A DNA stretch of 64,000 nucleotides from IMG/VR virus record IMGVR_UViG_3300034684_000299, positions 121,438-185,437 of that record. One strand, written 5' to 3'. Below the pieces are notes generated by a model. It worked only from the letters and a program-made list of their open reading frames with translations, searched no databases and was not told the DNA's origin. This DNA comes from a virus. Position numbers and translations under genes: made by a program. Below, in pieces: positions 8,638-16,948 of the stretch; the first letter of the stretch is position 1, and every line of letters begins with the position of its first letter.

Positions 8638-9435
8638 GTGTTGAAACAATATAAGATACTTATTGATAATGCTGAGAGCAAAGGTTTTAAAGGGAAGTTA
8701 GATATAAATAAAAGTTTCTTAGCATATGTTGAAGACGAGGAAAGAGAAGAAGAAACGTTAAGAAATAAAGCAATTGAACTAATTCCAGAATTAAAAGATA
8801 TGAGTTTTTCTTTAGAACCAATTTGGGAATTAAAAAAAGAAGGTCATAATTATAATAATGATAGGTTCACGGACAAGATATATGTAAGTGTGGATTATGA
8901 TACAGGAGAATGGGAATATGAACCATTAGACTATGTGGATTTTGCACTATTCTACAAAAAATATAAGTTCATAAATACAGTTCCATTCACACCTGATAGA
9001 TTTGAAAGTTGGGAAGAAATGGAAAGATTTATAATGAAAGAATACAATCCTGTTGCTATTATCCCAGTATCCCTCCATGATCATGGGGGGCTTGTTTTAC
9101 TTGATTGGGTAGAAAGGGGATGGGATACTATGCAAATAGGATATATGTTTATATCAAGAGAGACGGCAAATCGAGAAAATTTAACTGAAGAGCAAGCTAA
9201 GAAACTTTTGAAAGACACATTTGATGAATATGCGGCTTATGTGCAAGGTGAGTGTTATATAATAGATATATTTGATTTAACTGAGTTATATAAAGAAGAT
9301 GAAATGGCTCCAATCGAAACCATATCTATTTTAGGGTATGACTATTTGCAAGAAGTGTTAGAAAAAAAGTTAAATGAATTTTTACCGGAAAGGTTGCAAT
9401 TTAAGAAAGACGAGTTATTAGAAGTTCTCGAATGA
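8638..9435 (+). CDS. Family P4 protein (GYMFIS type), unknown function
   Basis: 265 residues, GTG start after AAAGGAGGAATTAAT. Shares the family P4 blocks: YKILIDNAESKGFKGKLDI at the N-terminus, LIPELKDM, TDKIYVSVDY, YxPVAIIPV near residue 140, IGYMFISRETA near 180, and an IIDIFDLTELYK block near 222. Acidic and soluble. Followed by a family P3 gene, as is the 5835 copy, so the P4-P3 order recurs. Confidence 0.85.
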   Translation: MLKQYKILIDNAESKGFKGKLDINKSFLAYVEDEEREEETLRNKAIELIPELKDMSFSLEPIWELKKEGHNYNNDRFTDKIYVSVDYDTGEWEYEPLDYVDFALFYKKYKFINTVPFTPDRFESWEEMERFIMKEYNPVAIIPVSLHDHGGLVLLDWVERGWDTMQIGYMFISRETANRENLTEEQAKKLLKDTFDEYAAYVQGECYIIDIFDLTELYKEDEMAPIETISILGYDYLQEVLEKKLNEFLPERLQFKKDELLEVLE

Positions 9436-9463
9436 AAAAACAAAAATCAAAGGAGGAATTTAA

Positions 9464-9871
9464 ATGAAAGCAGGAGATTTTAGAAAAGAAGTATTAGACA
9501 TAATACGTGATAATTTTGATTACGACAAACGAATCCCAATGGAAGATTATGAAACTGCTTTAGATAAAGTTTTAGATGCGGTTGATGAAGAAGATATGAC
9601 ATTAGAGGAAATAGAAAAAGAATTAACAGATGTTGAAGGTAATGTACATGATTATGCCGATGGTTCTGTTCATCCTTATACAGCGGATCTTTTGAGATGG
9701 TATTTGGAAGATATAAATAGGGTATATTATATGGAAGATGCAATCAAAGAGCTAGGTGCTGAAGATGGATTTCAGGTTTTAACTGGTGGGCAATATTTAT
9801 ATTGGGAAGAAGTTTTGAACGAAGTAATAGAAGTTTGTTTGCAATTAATAGAAACAAAGAAAAAAAAATGA
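9464..9871 (+). CDS. Family P3 protein (GGQYLYWEEV type), unknown function
   Basis: 135 residues starting MKAGDFRKEVLDII, with YTADLLRWYLEDINR, MEDAIKELGAEDGF and GGQYLYWEEVLNEVIEV. It is the last gene before the structured RNA locus at 9885. No terminator hairpin with a T-run follows, so the operon may read into the RNA locus. Confidence 0.85.
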   Translation: MKAGDFRKEVLDIIRDNFDYDKRIPMEDYETALDKVLDAVDEEDMTLEEIEKELTDVEGNVHDYADGSVHPYTADLLRWYLEDINRVYYMEDAIKELGAEDGFQVLTGGQYLYWEEVLNEVIEVCLQLIETKKKK

Positions 9872-9884
9872 ATCTAAAAAAGAA

Positions 9885-10172
9885 GAGTCAACTACCCCCG
9901 TCTAAAGACGGTGGCTTGTAATAAGCAAGCCCTAGTTGATTAGCCTCAGCCAGAGTCGCAAGACTATCGGGCTACGTTATATCGGAATATATAGGTACCA
10001 TAGGATGCTCCACAAGTCCGATGCTCTACGGTCAGTGATTAAACATCTCTGAGGGGTAGGAGAAGTGTTGCTGACAACAAACCCAATATAACATTGGCGA
10101 TGTGGACCTACCGCTTAACAGCGGATTTATCCTCGAAAGAGGATCTAAGTAGGTTCCTATCTCCAAAGATAG
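9885..10172 (+). ncRNA. Structured RNA locus A (paralogue of the locus upstream of tnpB; candidate IscB/HEARO-type omega-RNA)
   Basis: No ORF covers this 387-base gap. The core (9885-10097) starts AGTCAACTACC, has a GTCT-aaag-AGAC hairpin and a GGCTTG...CAAGCC hairpin enclosed by a first stem AGTCAAC/GTTGATT, then a CGTTATAT segment that pairs with ATATAAC near 10090. It is related to locus B (29902-30097): the same ordered helices are present with compensatory changes, for example GTCAG/CTGAC here against CTTAACT/AGTTAAG there. A three-way junction follows (10108-10152: GACCTAC/GTAGGTT around CCGCT/AGCGG and a GAAA-capped ATCCTC/GAGGAT), then a CTATCTCC/GGAGCC-type hairpin. Start and layout resemble IS605/IscB left ends that encode omega-RNA, but the family assignment is from memory. 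No nuclease gene is adjacent. Confidence 0.65.
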
Positions 10173-10192
10173 GAGCCTATTTCTATTAATTA

Positions 10193-10234
10193 CCAGCTTT
10201 CATCTCTCCAATGAATTGGAGAGTGTTCTAGCTG
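10193..10234. repeat. 42-base hairpin repeat, inverted relative to the copy at 30141
   Basis: Near-palindrome centred on CTCTCCAATGAATTGGAGAG with CAGC/GCTG ends. The asymmetric flanks show that it is the reverse complement of the copy at 30141-30183, with only a few differences. It follows the structured RNA in both loci and precedes the next SD by about 10 bases here. Confidence 0.8.
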
Positions 10235-10258
10235 AATTTTCATAAAGGAGGAATTAAA

Positions 10259-10660
10259 ATGGGAACAGGTGAATTCAAAAAATTGGTAGAAAGTTTGAAT
10301 AACGGGGAACCAGTCAGAGTAATAGTAAACAAAGAAGAATTAGAGAAATTAACACAGATTTATAAATTTGATGAAAATTATTTTGAATTAGGTTTATACA
10401 TGATGGATGTAACAAGGGACAGAGACCCAGATATTGATCTCAACGATGAAGATTTTGATTATTATCGAGAAAATGGGGAAATACTATTTGTATTTGACCC
10501 AAGATCAGAAGATACTTCAATGTATTGGTGGTTAGATGGGTATTATTTTCTAACTGAAGATCCTTTTGAGGGTTCCGAATGGGAAAAAACTTCTATTAGC
10601 GAAATAAATTTTTGGGCAAAAATTCTCGAAAATAAATATATGAAGGAGGAAGGGAAATGA
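10259..10660 (+). CDS. Family P9 protein, unknown function
   Basis: 133 residues: GEFKKLVESLNNGEPVRVIV at the N-terminus, YYRENGEILFVFD in the middle, and a C-terminal EINFWAKILENK. This matches the P9 scheme well. SD AAAGGAGGAATTAAA. The stop overlaps the next start (ATGA), so the 10657 gene is translationally coupled. Confidence 0.8.
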   Translation: MGTGEFKKLVESLNNGEPVRVIVNKEELEKLTQIYKFDENYFELGLYMMDVTRDRDPDIDLNDEDFDYYRENGEILFVFDPRSEDTSMYWWLDGYYFLTEDPFEGSEWEKTSISEINFWAKILENKYMKEEGK

Positions 10661-10923
10661 TAAGAATGCCATATGGTATGTTTTTTGAAGATATGAAAAT
10701 AATGACTTCATATTCTGATGATGCCATAGATACTATCTTTGAATTTCTAGACGATTTTGATGGAGAAGCAAACTATGATCCAGTTAATATGACATATGAG
10801 TTTCATGAATACGATAGTTTGGAAAAAGCTTGTGAAGATCTGGATATGTCTAAAAAAGAAATTGAAGACAAATACACTATATTAAAAATGAAAAATGGTG
10901 GAGTAGTTATTTGGATAGTGTGA
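10657..10923 (+). CDS. Small acidic protein, remote family P5-like
   Basis: 88 residues. Contains DDAIDTIFEFLDDFDGE, YEFHEYDSLEKACEDL and a C-terminal ILKMKNGGVVIWIV. The order (helix, acidic turn, EYxSLExAxxDL, hydrophobic C-terminal strand) resembles 7933/8278 and the phage family they recall, but identity is low. Coupled to the upstream gene by ATGA overlap and followed by a strong terminator. Confidence 0.75.
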   Translation: MIRMPYGMFFEDMKIMTSYSDDAIDTIFEFLDDFDGEANYDPVNMTYEFHEYDSLEKACEDLDMSKKEIEDKYTILKMKNGGVVIWIV

Positions 10924-10928
10924 TTTAC

Positions 10929-10954
10929 AGGGGAGTATTCTCCCCTATTTTTTT
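10929..10954 (+). terminator. Rho-independent terminator
   Basis: AGGGGAG-tatt-CTCCCCT stem, then a run of eight T residues one base later. Confidence 0.9.
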
Positions 10955-10972
10955 AAATAAGGAGGTAATTAA

Positions 10973-12064
10973 ATGGAAAGAAAATTAGCAAGTATACAAA
11001 GGATTACAGAGATACGCCCAATCGAGAATGCTGATAATATCGAAGTTGCAAAAGTTCTTGGTTGGGAATGTGTTGTTAAAAAATCAGATAATTTTAAAGT
11101 TGGAGATCTTGTAGTTTATATAGAAATAGACTCTATCGTTCCAGATAGACCAGAATTTGAGTTTTTAAAAGAAAGAAAGTTCAAAGTTAAAACAATAAAA
11201 CTTAGAGGGCAAGTATCTCAAGGACTTATAATGCCTCTTAACATACTTCCAAAAAGGCATTATAAAGAAGGAGATAATGTTACTAAAGTACTTGGAGTAA
11301 AGAAATATGATCCCCAAGCTGAGTTAGAACAAAAATTACAAGAACAAAGAGCAAACATAAGTAAAAATAGAGTATATAAATTTTTATCAAGATATTCTTG
11401 GTTTCGCAGACTAATTTTTAGAAAAAGAAGAGATAGATTTCCTAAGTTTATCAAGAAAACTGATGAACCAAGAATTCAGTTATTCCCTACAATCTGTGAG
11501 GATTATAAAGATTTAACGTTCTCGGTTACAGAAAAAATAGATGGAATGAGCGCCACCTACTTTTTGTTAAAGAATCCTAAAAAACGGTTTGCTAATAAAA
11601 ACAAATATATCTTTGGAGTTTGTAGTAGAAACTTATATCTATTACAGGAAGGTAATTCTTCATACTGGATTATAGCAAGAAAGTTTAACATCAAACATGT
11701 ACTTGAAAAATTAATAGGGAACAATGACTATATAGTATTACAAGGAGAAATAATAGGACCTGGAATTCAAGAAAACAAATATCAGCTTTCAGATTATGAT
11801 TTTTATGTGTTTAATTATATCTATCCACATACACAATTCAATAATCTAGAAGCAAAAGATGCATTAGAACCATATGGCATAAAATTTGTTCCCATATTGG
11901 AAGATATGAAATTGAAACCAACAATTCAAGAAATGGTTGAATATTCAAAAGGAAAGTCTAAATTATTACCAATCGATAGAGAAGGGATTGTTTGTAGAAA
12001 TTATGAACACAATATATCCTTTAAGGTAATAAACCCGGATTTTTTGCTCACTAACGATGAATAA
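10973..12064 (+). CDS. ATP-dependent RNA ligase (DraRnl/Rnl5-like)
   Basis: 363-residue covalent nucleotidyltransferase. Motif I is TEKIDG at residues 186-191, with Lys188 as the predicted AMP-bound residue. FGVCSRN (214-220) fits motif III, LQGEIIGPG (257-264) motif IIIa, REGIVCR (336-342) motif IV and FKVIN (350-354) motif V. The first 110 residues (ASIQRITEI.PIENADNIEVAKV.GW) form an OB-like N-terminal domain as in the Deinococcus RNA ligase family that seals nicks with RNA at the 3'-OH side. It likely repairs tRNA or rRNA cut by host defence nucleases, together with RtcB at 23.4 kb. It starts a new operon after the terminator at 10954; SD AAGGAGGTAATTAA. All key residues are intact. Confidence 0.92.
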   Translation: MERKLASIQRITEIRPIENADNIEVAKVLGWECVVKKSDNFKVGDLVVYIEIDSIVPDRPEFEFLKERKFKVKTIKLRGQVSQGLIMPLNILPKRHYKEGDNVTKVLGVKKYDPQAELEQKLQEQRANISKNRVYKFLSRYSWFRRLIFRKRRDRFPKFIKKTDEPRIQLFPTICEDYKDLTFSVTEKIDGMSATYFLLKNPKKRFANKNKYIFGVCSRNLYLLQEGNSSYWIIARKFNIKHVLEKLIGNNDYIVLQGEIIGPGIQENKYQLSDYDFYVFNYIYPHTQFNNLEAKDALEPYGIKFVPILEDMKLKPTIQEMVEYSKGKSKLLPIDREGIVCRNYEHNISFKVINPDFLLTNDE

Positions 12065-12078
12065 TTTTTATTTTAAAG

Positions 12079-12107
12079 TTGTTTTGGCAAAGAAAATAAG
12101 GTATAAT
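12079..12107 (+). promoter_or_regulatory. Sigma-A-type promoter
   Basis: TTGTTT, 17-base spacer, TATAAT, in the 122-base gap before the 12187 gene. A second promoter-like motif follows at 12145. Confidence 0.65.
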
Positions 12108-12144
12108 TGATCGATATAATCTTTGTTTTTATCAAAAAATATGA

Positions 12145-12160
12145 TTTTTTGGTATATATT
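12145..12160 (+). promoter_or_regulatory. Putative early promoter motif (TTTTTTGGTATATAT)
   Basis: Same T-rich GGTATATAT string as at 3057, 22975 and 25680, 12-20 bases upstream of the SD of the 12187 gene. Confidence 0.45.
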
Positions 12161-12186
12161 ATGTAATTATATAAGGAGGAATAAAA

Positions 12187-12729
12187 ATGACAAACGAAAT
12201 TTTAGTAGGGTTAAGAGAATGGCTAAAAGAACAAGGAAGCATTAATCCTGAAGAGTTAGAGATTATATCAAGAAATTGGATAAAAGAGAATAAGAGTAAA
12301 AAGGTTGTAGAGATAGATGAAAAAGTTCGTGAGCTTTATCCAGCAATTGAAGATATGTACAAAAGACTAATGGATGAGTTGTGTGATATATTAGTTTCTA
12401 TTTTTGAATATGGATGGTCTGATACTTATATTTACTATAATGAAATGTCACGTGTTACTTATAAAATTCATCCAAAAACTCATTCTCTAGAGATTGGGGA
12501 AAATTACATTCTAGAATCTACAGAAAGCGAAATAGAATATAATGTTAAGCATATGAGTACAGAAAAAATATTGTATCTCATATCACCAAAAAATGATTTT
12601 ATCGAGAATTTTCCTGCAATAATTCATAGACTTTTAGAAGAATACTTGAGTAGATTTGATATGGATTACCAAGATCTAAGTAAAAAATACAAAGATTTAA
12701 TTGATACTTTCACAAAAAAGGAGGAATAA
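12187..12729 (+). CDS. Unknown acidic protein
   Basis: 180 residues, SD AAGGAGGAAT. The N-terminal 45 residues look helical (LREWLKEQGSINPEELEII), followed by a VRELYPAIEDMYKRLMDELCDILVSIFE helix and a C-terminal helical segment. No recognised domain, TM segment or paralogue in the window. Its stop lies just before the 12732 start and carries that gene's SD (AAAAAGGAGGAATAA). Confidence 0.75.
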   Translation: MTNEILVGLREWLKEQGSINPEELEIISRNWIKENKSKKVVEIDEKVRELYPAIEDMYKRLMDELCDILVSIFEYGWSDTYIYYNEMSRVTYKIHPKTHSLEIGENYILESTESEIEYNVKHMSTEKILYLISPKNDFIENFPAIIHRLLEEYLSRFDMDYQDLSKKYKDLIDTFTKKEE

Positions 12730-12731
12730 CA

Positions 12732-13382
12732 ATGGAAGAATGGAGTAAAATATTTTTGAAACATGAGGATGAGATAAAGGAAAAGTTAGGAGAAATGTTG
12801 AAGATAGCTTACGGAAGGCTTTCTGGTATAATAAGTCTTATATTAGACGAAGAAGGAAAGTTATACATAGAAATTTCAGAGTCAGAAAGTACTATAAACG
12901 AAGACATAAATTCCGGGAAAGCTGTATATGTAGAAACATTCGACGCCCAATATTTCGAGATCAGTGATGATTTGTATACGATGAACATAGATAATGCAGA
13001 AAGAATATTCACTGAATGTGGTGGTGGTGAATATTATGAAAAGTATATAAAAAATTTAGGTGAAGAAGAAAGGTTTGACGCAAGAGAAATATACGACAGT
13101 CTTCCAATAGAAATTCGTAAAAAGGTTTTTGAAAAAATTGTTCAAAACAACATCGATTACTACTTTGATAAATTTTATCCTGAACTTCAGGATTATTGGA
13201 CTACTGATGAAGTCGACGAAGAGGAAGAAGATGATGGAATAACAGAAGAGAAAATTGAATGGAATAACGATAAAATCAAAAAAGAAAGAAAAAAAGAAGA
13301 TGAAGAGGAAGAAGAGCAAAAAATAGAAATGGAGGTAATACATATCAAAAAGAAAGGAGACAAAGATGTTGAAAAAGATTAA
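12732..13382 (+). CDS. Family P6 protein with extended charged tail
   Basis: 216 residues. Shares with the 14944, 31893 and 26928 proteins an N-terminal W-x(3)-(F/L)-x-(K/E) helix, an IAYxxxxGIISLILDEEGKLYIEI strand pair, and a SGKAVYVETFDAQYFEISDDLY block. Residues from about 160 onward are an extra low-complexity tail of E, D and K (EEEEDDGITEEKIEW...KKEDEEEEEQ) that the 14944 paralogue lacks. The 3' end overlaps the start of the 13366 gene by 17 bases. Confidence 0.8.
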   Translation: MEEWSKIFLKHEDEIKEKLGEMLKIAYGRLSGIISLILDEEGKLYIEISESESTINEDINSGKAVYVETFDAQYFEISDDLYTMNIDNAERIFTECGGGEYYEKYIKNLGEEERFDAREIYDSLPIEIRKKVFEKIVQNNIDYYFDKFYPELQDYWTTDEVDEEEEDDGITEEKIEWNNDKIKKERKKEDEEEEEQKIEMEVIHIKKKGDKDVEKD

Positions 13383-13758
13383 TTTTAGAAATTTATTTTC
13401 GCCACGCAAAAAGAATGTCAAAGCAGAAAAAGAATTGACGAAAGAAGAATGGTTAAAAATAGCTATTGAAGAAAAAACAAAAATCAAAGGTAGTATACAA
13501 GAAGCGTTAGATAGTTTTTCTAAAATAAAGGAATATCCTGGTGTGTACGATGTATGGATATTTCCAAACAGAGAAGTAAGTTGTATTCTGAGAGGCATTC
13601 CAAAACCAGAGGATAATTTTTCAATGTATCAACTTGGTAATAATGGGAAACTTTTTTGTAGCTTTTTTCCACAAAGAGTAATAAAATACAATAAACAAGA
13701 ATTTGACTTGTGGTTTGAAAAAATACTTGAAAGATTTATAGACAGATTACAATTTTAG
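13366..13758 (+). CDS. Family P7 protein (LTKEEWLK type), unknown function
   Basis: 130 residues. A basic N-terminal extension (MLKKINFRNLFSPRKK) precedes LTKEEWLKIAIEEKTKIKGSIQEALD, an IFPNREVSCI strand pair and a C-terminal helix FDLWFEKILERFIDRL. The last part matches the 28882 protein (FWFEIFFETFIERI). The SD AAAGGAG lies inside the upstream gene. Unknown function. Confidence 0.75.
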   Translation: MLKKINFRNLFSPRKKNVKAEKELTKEEWLKIAIEEKTKIKGSIQEALDSFSKIKEYPGVYDVWIFPNREVSCILRGIPKPEDNFSMYQLGNNGKLFCSFFPQRVIKYNKQEFDLWFEKILERFIDRLQF

Positions 13759-13776
13759 GAAAAGGGAGGAAATTAG

Positions 13777-14886
13777 ATGGCATTCGAAATAAATACAAGA
13801 GATCTAAGAAATGCTGTTCAACTCACCACAAATGCTGTTTCAAAAAAGACAACTAATCCTATTTTGAAGGGAATAAAGTTAGAAGTAGATGGTGATGTGT
13901 TACATATCTATGCTACTGATTTACAAACCGGATTTCATAAATGGTTGGAAATTAAAAGTGATGGCAAGAACTTTTCTACTGTGGTAGAACAAAATATTTT
14001 CTTAGAAATCATATCAAATCTTAATTATGATACACTTAATATCGATTTAGATGGTGTATTAAAGATATCTAGTGGTAATTCAGTATTCAAGTTGCCTACG
14101 ATGAATCCTGAATTGTTCCCTTCAGTTACATTTGATGTTAGAGGGAACATTATTGAAATAGATAGAACACTTCTTACAGACATGATTGATAAAGTTATCT
14201 TCTGTGTTGCAAAAGATTCTTCTCCATTTTCAGCTAGTATAAACGCTATTTACTGGGATTTCACACAAGAAGGATTTTTAAATCTAGTTGCTACAGATTC
14301 ATATCGATTAGCTATTTGTAAACATCAGTTGGAAAATGGGGATAGACTTTCCCCATTCCTTTTATCGTTGAAAAGTATGAACGAATTAAAAGTTATTTTA
14401 TCAGAATCAAAAGAAGAGAAAATAAAAATAGTTCAGGATATATCACAGGTTCTTTTTGATTTTGAAGAGGATAATAATCGTGTGATTTTTAATGTTGTAG
14501 AAGCAAACTTCCCAGACTATATTAGTATAATTCCACAAAAATTCATTACCGAAATTAAATCCAAATCCACAGAATTTCTAGGAATAATGAAAAGAATGTC
14601 TATTGTATCAAAACAAGAAGATTTAACTTTGTTCAATATAAACGATGGATATATACAATTTTATGCTGATTCTCCAGATGTTGGTGAAGCAAGAGAAGAA
14701 ATAACAGTAGAACAAAAAGGAAAAAATCTTGAGATAGGTTATTCGCCAAAATTTTTTAGAGAAGCTTTGGAAAAAGTAGAGACAGCAGAATTCGAATTAA
14801 AAATATCCGGTGAGGAACAACCAGCTATATTAAAACCTGCAGAAGATGACAGTTATATGTTTATAATAATGCCAAAAAGGAAATAA
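13777..14886 (+). CDS. dnaN: DNA polymerase III beta sliding clamp
   Basis: 369 residues, the usual length for DnaN, in three successive clamp domains. The N-terminus (LRNAVQLTTNAVSKKTTNPILKGIKLEV) and LHIYATDLQTG are the classic domain-1 signatures. LVATDSYRLAICK near residue 170 is the domain-2 signature, and the C-terminus ends in YMFIIMPKRK, close to the usual Y(V)xMPMR end. It forms the ring that tethers the replicative polymerase to DNA, so it implies that this phage replicates with a DnaE/PolC-like or host polymerase, which is not in the window. A strong terminator follows. It sits among accessory genes rather than next to dnaA or recF, as expected for a phage copy. Confidence 0.95.
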   Translation: MAFEINTRDLRNAVQLTTNAVSKKTTNPILKGIKLEVDGDVLHIYATDLQTGFHKWLEIKSDGKNFSTVVEQNIFLEIISNLNYDTLNIDLDGVLKISSGNSVFKLPTMNPELFPSVTFDVRGNIIEIDRTLLTDMIDKVIFCVAKDSSPFSASINAIYWDFTQEGFLNLVATDSYRLAICKHQLENGDRLSPFLLSLKSMNELKVILSESKEEKIKIVQDISQVLFDFEEDNNRVIFNVVEANFPDYISIIPQKFITEIKSKSTEFLGIMKRMSIVSKQEDLTLFNINDGYIQFYADSPDVGEAREEITVEQKGKNLEIGYSPKFFREALEKVETAEFELKISGEEQPAILKPAEDDSYMFIIMPKRK

Positions 14887-14890
14887 ATTC

Positions 14891-14926
14891 AGCTTCCTAT
14901 CTTCAGATAGGAGGCTTATTTTTTTA
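14891..14926 (+). terminator. Rho-independent terminator
   Basis: AGCTTCCTATC-ttca-GATAGGAGGCT followed by TTATTTTTTT. Confidence 0.9.
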
Positions 14927-14943
14927 TAAAGGAGGAATAGAAA

Positions 14944-15465
14944 ATGAGCAAATGGGAAAAATTAGCTGAAAAATTTGAAGAAAAAATTAAAGATAAAATA
15001 GAAGAAGCTATTGAAATGGCTTATGAAAGTCCATGGGGTATCATAAGTGTTGTATTACATGAAGATGGAGATGTTTATGTGACACACGATGCTTCTGATA
15101 GCACCACTGATGGTGAAGTTTGGGCTGGAAGGGCTATTTATATAGTTAGTTTTGACGCTAATGATTATCATATAACTAATGATTTATATGATTTAGAAAA
15201 AGAAGATGCTGAAAGAATTATAGCTAAAGAATGTAATGGAAAAGAGTATTTTGATAAATATATACAAGATTTAGAAAATTCTGAAGAAGAAGATAAGGAT
15301 TTCGATGCTAGAGACATTTACTATGATTATCTTCCACCAGAAATTCAAAAACTTGTATATGAAGATTTAGTTGATGCATATGTTTATTATTATTTTACAG
15401 AATACTATGATGATTTAATTAACAATTTAATTAAAGAATTAGAAGAAGAAAATGAAGAAAACTAA
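14944..15465 (+). CDS. Family P6 protein, unknown function
   Basis: 173 residues. WEKLAEKFEEKIKDKIEEAIEMAYESPWGIISVVLHEDGDVYV followed by WAGRAIYIVSFDANDYHITNDLY and a C-terminal ARDIYYDYLPPEIQKLVYEDLVDAYVYYYF block. These match the 12732 protein across its length except for that protein's tail. The pattern of helix, GxxxVVLxxDGxVY hairpin and VxxFDxxDY recalls small proteins found in many Gram-positive phages, with no function known. Confidence 0.8.
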   Translation: MSKWEKLAEKFEEKIKDKIEEAIEMAYESPWGIISVVLHEDGDVYVTHDASDSTTDGEVWAGRAIYIVSFDANDYHITNDLYDLEKEDAERIIAKECNGKEYFDKYIQDLENSEEEDKDFDARDIYYDYLPPEIQKLVYEDLVDAYVYYYFTEYYDDLINNLIKELEEENEEN

Positions 15466-15480
15466 GAAGGAGATGTTTAA

Positions 15481-16176
15481 ATGGAAAAAAGAATAGAAGT
15501 ATTAGACAAAGGATTTGTAGAATTGATTGATATAATGGGGGACGACAGATCTGCTGTTAGAGCTGCTAGAGTTTCTCATGGGAAAGATGTATCTACTGAT
15601 GAAAGAGATAAAAAACTTATTAACTACTTAATGTCTCACGAACACACATCACCATTCGAACATATTACTTTTACGTTCCATATAAAAGCTCCAATATTTG
15701 TAGCTCGCCAATTATTTCGCCACAGAATTGGAATAAGTTTTAACGAGCGTAGTGCAAGATATACTTCTAAAGGTACAGATGAATTTTATATTCCTAACCA
15801 TATCAGAGTTCAAGATACAAAAGACAAACAAAATAGTATTCGTTTTGAAAATGAAGAATTGAAAAATGAAGCTATTAATCTAATTGAAGAAGCATATAAA
15901 AATAGTTATGAGACATACGAAAAGCTTATAAATATGGGTGTAGCAAGGGAAATGGCACGTATTGTATTACCTGTTGGACAATACACTGAATTTTATTTAA
16001 CTTTAAATGCTAGAGCTTTAATGCATTTTCTAGATTTAAGGGCTTCTTCACATGCCCAGTGGGAAATACAGGAATACGCTAAAGCTCTAGCTTATTTTTT
16101 CAAAGAGACATGCCCTTGGAGTTATGAAGCGTATTTAAAGCATCAATACAAGGGAGATATTTTAAAGGAGGAATAA
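15481..16176 (+). CDS. thyX: Flavin-dependent thymidylate synthase ThyX
   Basis: 231 residues. The ThyX signature is present as [15 protein letters not shown] (residues 80-94), the form with eight residues between RHR and the serine. Conserved flanks EHTSPFEH (54-61), [10 protein letters not shown] (73-82) and [11 protein letters not shown] (C-terminal third) are also intact. It methylates dUMP to dTMP using methylene-tetrahydrofolate, FAD and NADPH, supplying dTTP for an AT-rich phage genome. SD AGAAGGAGATG. The next gene follows two bases after its stop. Confidence 0.95.
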   Translation: MEKRIEVLDKGFVELIDIMGDDRSAVRAARVSHGKDVSTDERDKKLINYLMSHEHTSPFEHITFTFHIKAPIFVARQLFRHRIGISFNERSARYTSKGTDEFYIPNHIRVQDTKDKQNSIRFENEELKNEAINLIEEAYKNSYETYEKLINMGVAREMARIVLPVGQYTEFYLTLNARALMHFLDLRASSHAQWEIQEYAKALAYFFKETCPWSYEAYLKHQYKGDILKEE

Positions 16177-16178
16177 TA

Positions 16179-16562
16179 ATGACAAGTACATCAGATCTTT
16201 TAGAAGGAAGCTTTTTAGAAGAAAAAGACAAGGAAACTGTTAATGCTCAATTAAAAGAATTTTTGGATGAGATAAAATTACCTCAGGGATGGTATATTAA
16301 TTTCCATGTCTATCATAGTAATACAGAAGATGTTGAGATAGACTTTTACAATGAAAGTTCAGAAGATGAAAATATTCCTAAATTAGAAATATGGCTTAGA
16401 ACTAAAAAAAAAGGGAGAAAAATTAATTTAATAATGGACTTTTGTGGAGCAAAATTAGGGAGTAAGATGGTTCAATTAAACTATTTACCAATTAATAAAA
16501 TAAAAGATTTTTTGGAAAGATATGAAGAAATTAATAATATTTTTGAGGAAATAGGTATTTGA
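16179..16562 (+). CDS. Family P8 protein, unknown function
   Basis: 127 residues. Shares with 16949 and 20924 the sequence LKxFLxxIxxPxxWYIxxxxx, an xIDFYN(E/K)xxEDExxxxLxIxL block, and a C-terminal (K)xxxFLExYEEIxxIFEEI. Translationally close to thyX (SD AAAGGAGGAATAAT inside the thyX end). Unknown function. Confidence 0.75.
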   Translation: MTSTSDLLEGSFLEEKDKETVNAQLKEFLDEIKLPQGWYINFHVYHSNTEDVEIDFYNESSEDENIPKLEIWLRTKKKGRKINLIMDFCGAKLGSKMVQLNYLPINKIKDFLERYEEINNIFEEIGI

Positions 16563-16590
16563 TAAATTCTATAAAAAGGGGTGTTTTTAA

Positions 16591-16947
16591 ATGACAATTG
16601 AAAAATTGTTTTGTGAACTCAACACTAAACCAGCTGATATGCCAGTAGTAGTTTTAATTGATGGAGAATATTACAATATAATAATAACATATTCTCTCTG
16701 GAAATCTTATACAATCAAAGCTTCAAAAAATAATGTTGACAGATTAATGACAGTTAAAGATTTGAGAAAGGACCTTTTTGGATATCGAAAGGATCTAAGT
16801 TTGTTAACAAAAGTTAGTGTGGAAGCTGTATGGAAAAAAGAAAATGGGGATAAAGACTCTAAAATATTTTACGAGCCTGAGATTAAAATTTTAGAAAAAA
16901 ATGAGAAATTAATACTAAACATAATTTCAGAAATTGAGGAGGCTTGA
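16591..16947 (+). CDS. Unknown small protein
   Basis: 118 residues, SD AAAAGGGGTGTTTTT. Opens with an IEKLFCELNTKPADMPVVVLIDGEYYNI stretch, which looks like the small phage proteins that start with a leucine-rich helix and a PDxPVxV strand. The remainder is a mixed alpha/beta pattern with a long C-terminal helix. No paralogue was recognised in the window. Its stop contains the SD for the next gene. Confidence 0.7.
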   Translation: MTIEKLFCELNTKPADMPVVVLIDGEYYNIIITYSLWKSYTIKASKNNVDRLMTVKDLRKDLFGYRKDLSLLTKVSVEAVWKKENGDKDSKIFYEPEIKILEKNEKLILNIISEIEEA

Positions 16948-16948
16948 A

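Noticed and set aside
9885-10172. Group I intron or IStron
   Set aside because: The core motifs of group I introns (P, Q, R and S elements, such as the GACUA segment of R and its S partner) could not be found in either RNA locus, and no interrupted gene flanks them.
9885-10240. tRNA genes in the folded regions
   Set aside because: No cloverleaf with a GTTCRANNC T-loop and matching acceptor stem was found here or in the 40985-41111 RNA.
13056-13598. 180-residue minus-strand ORF
   Set aside because: It is a hydrophobic shadow opposite the acidic low-complexity tail of the 12732 gene and has no SD.
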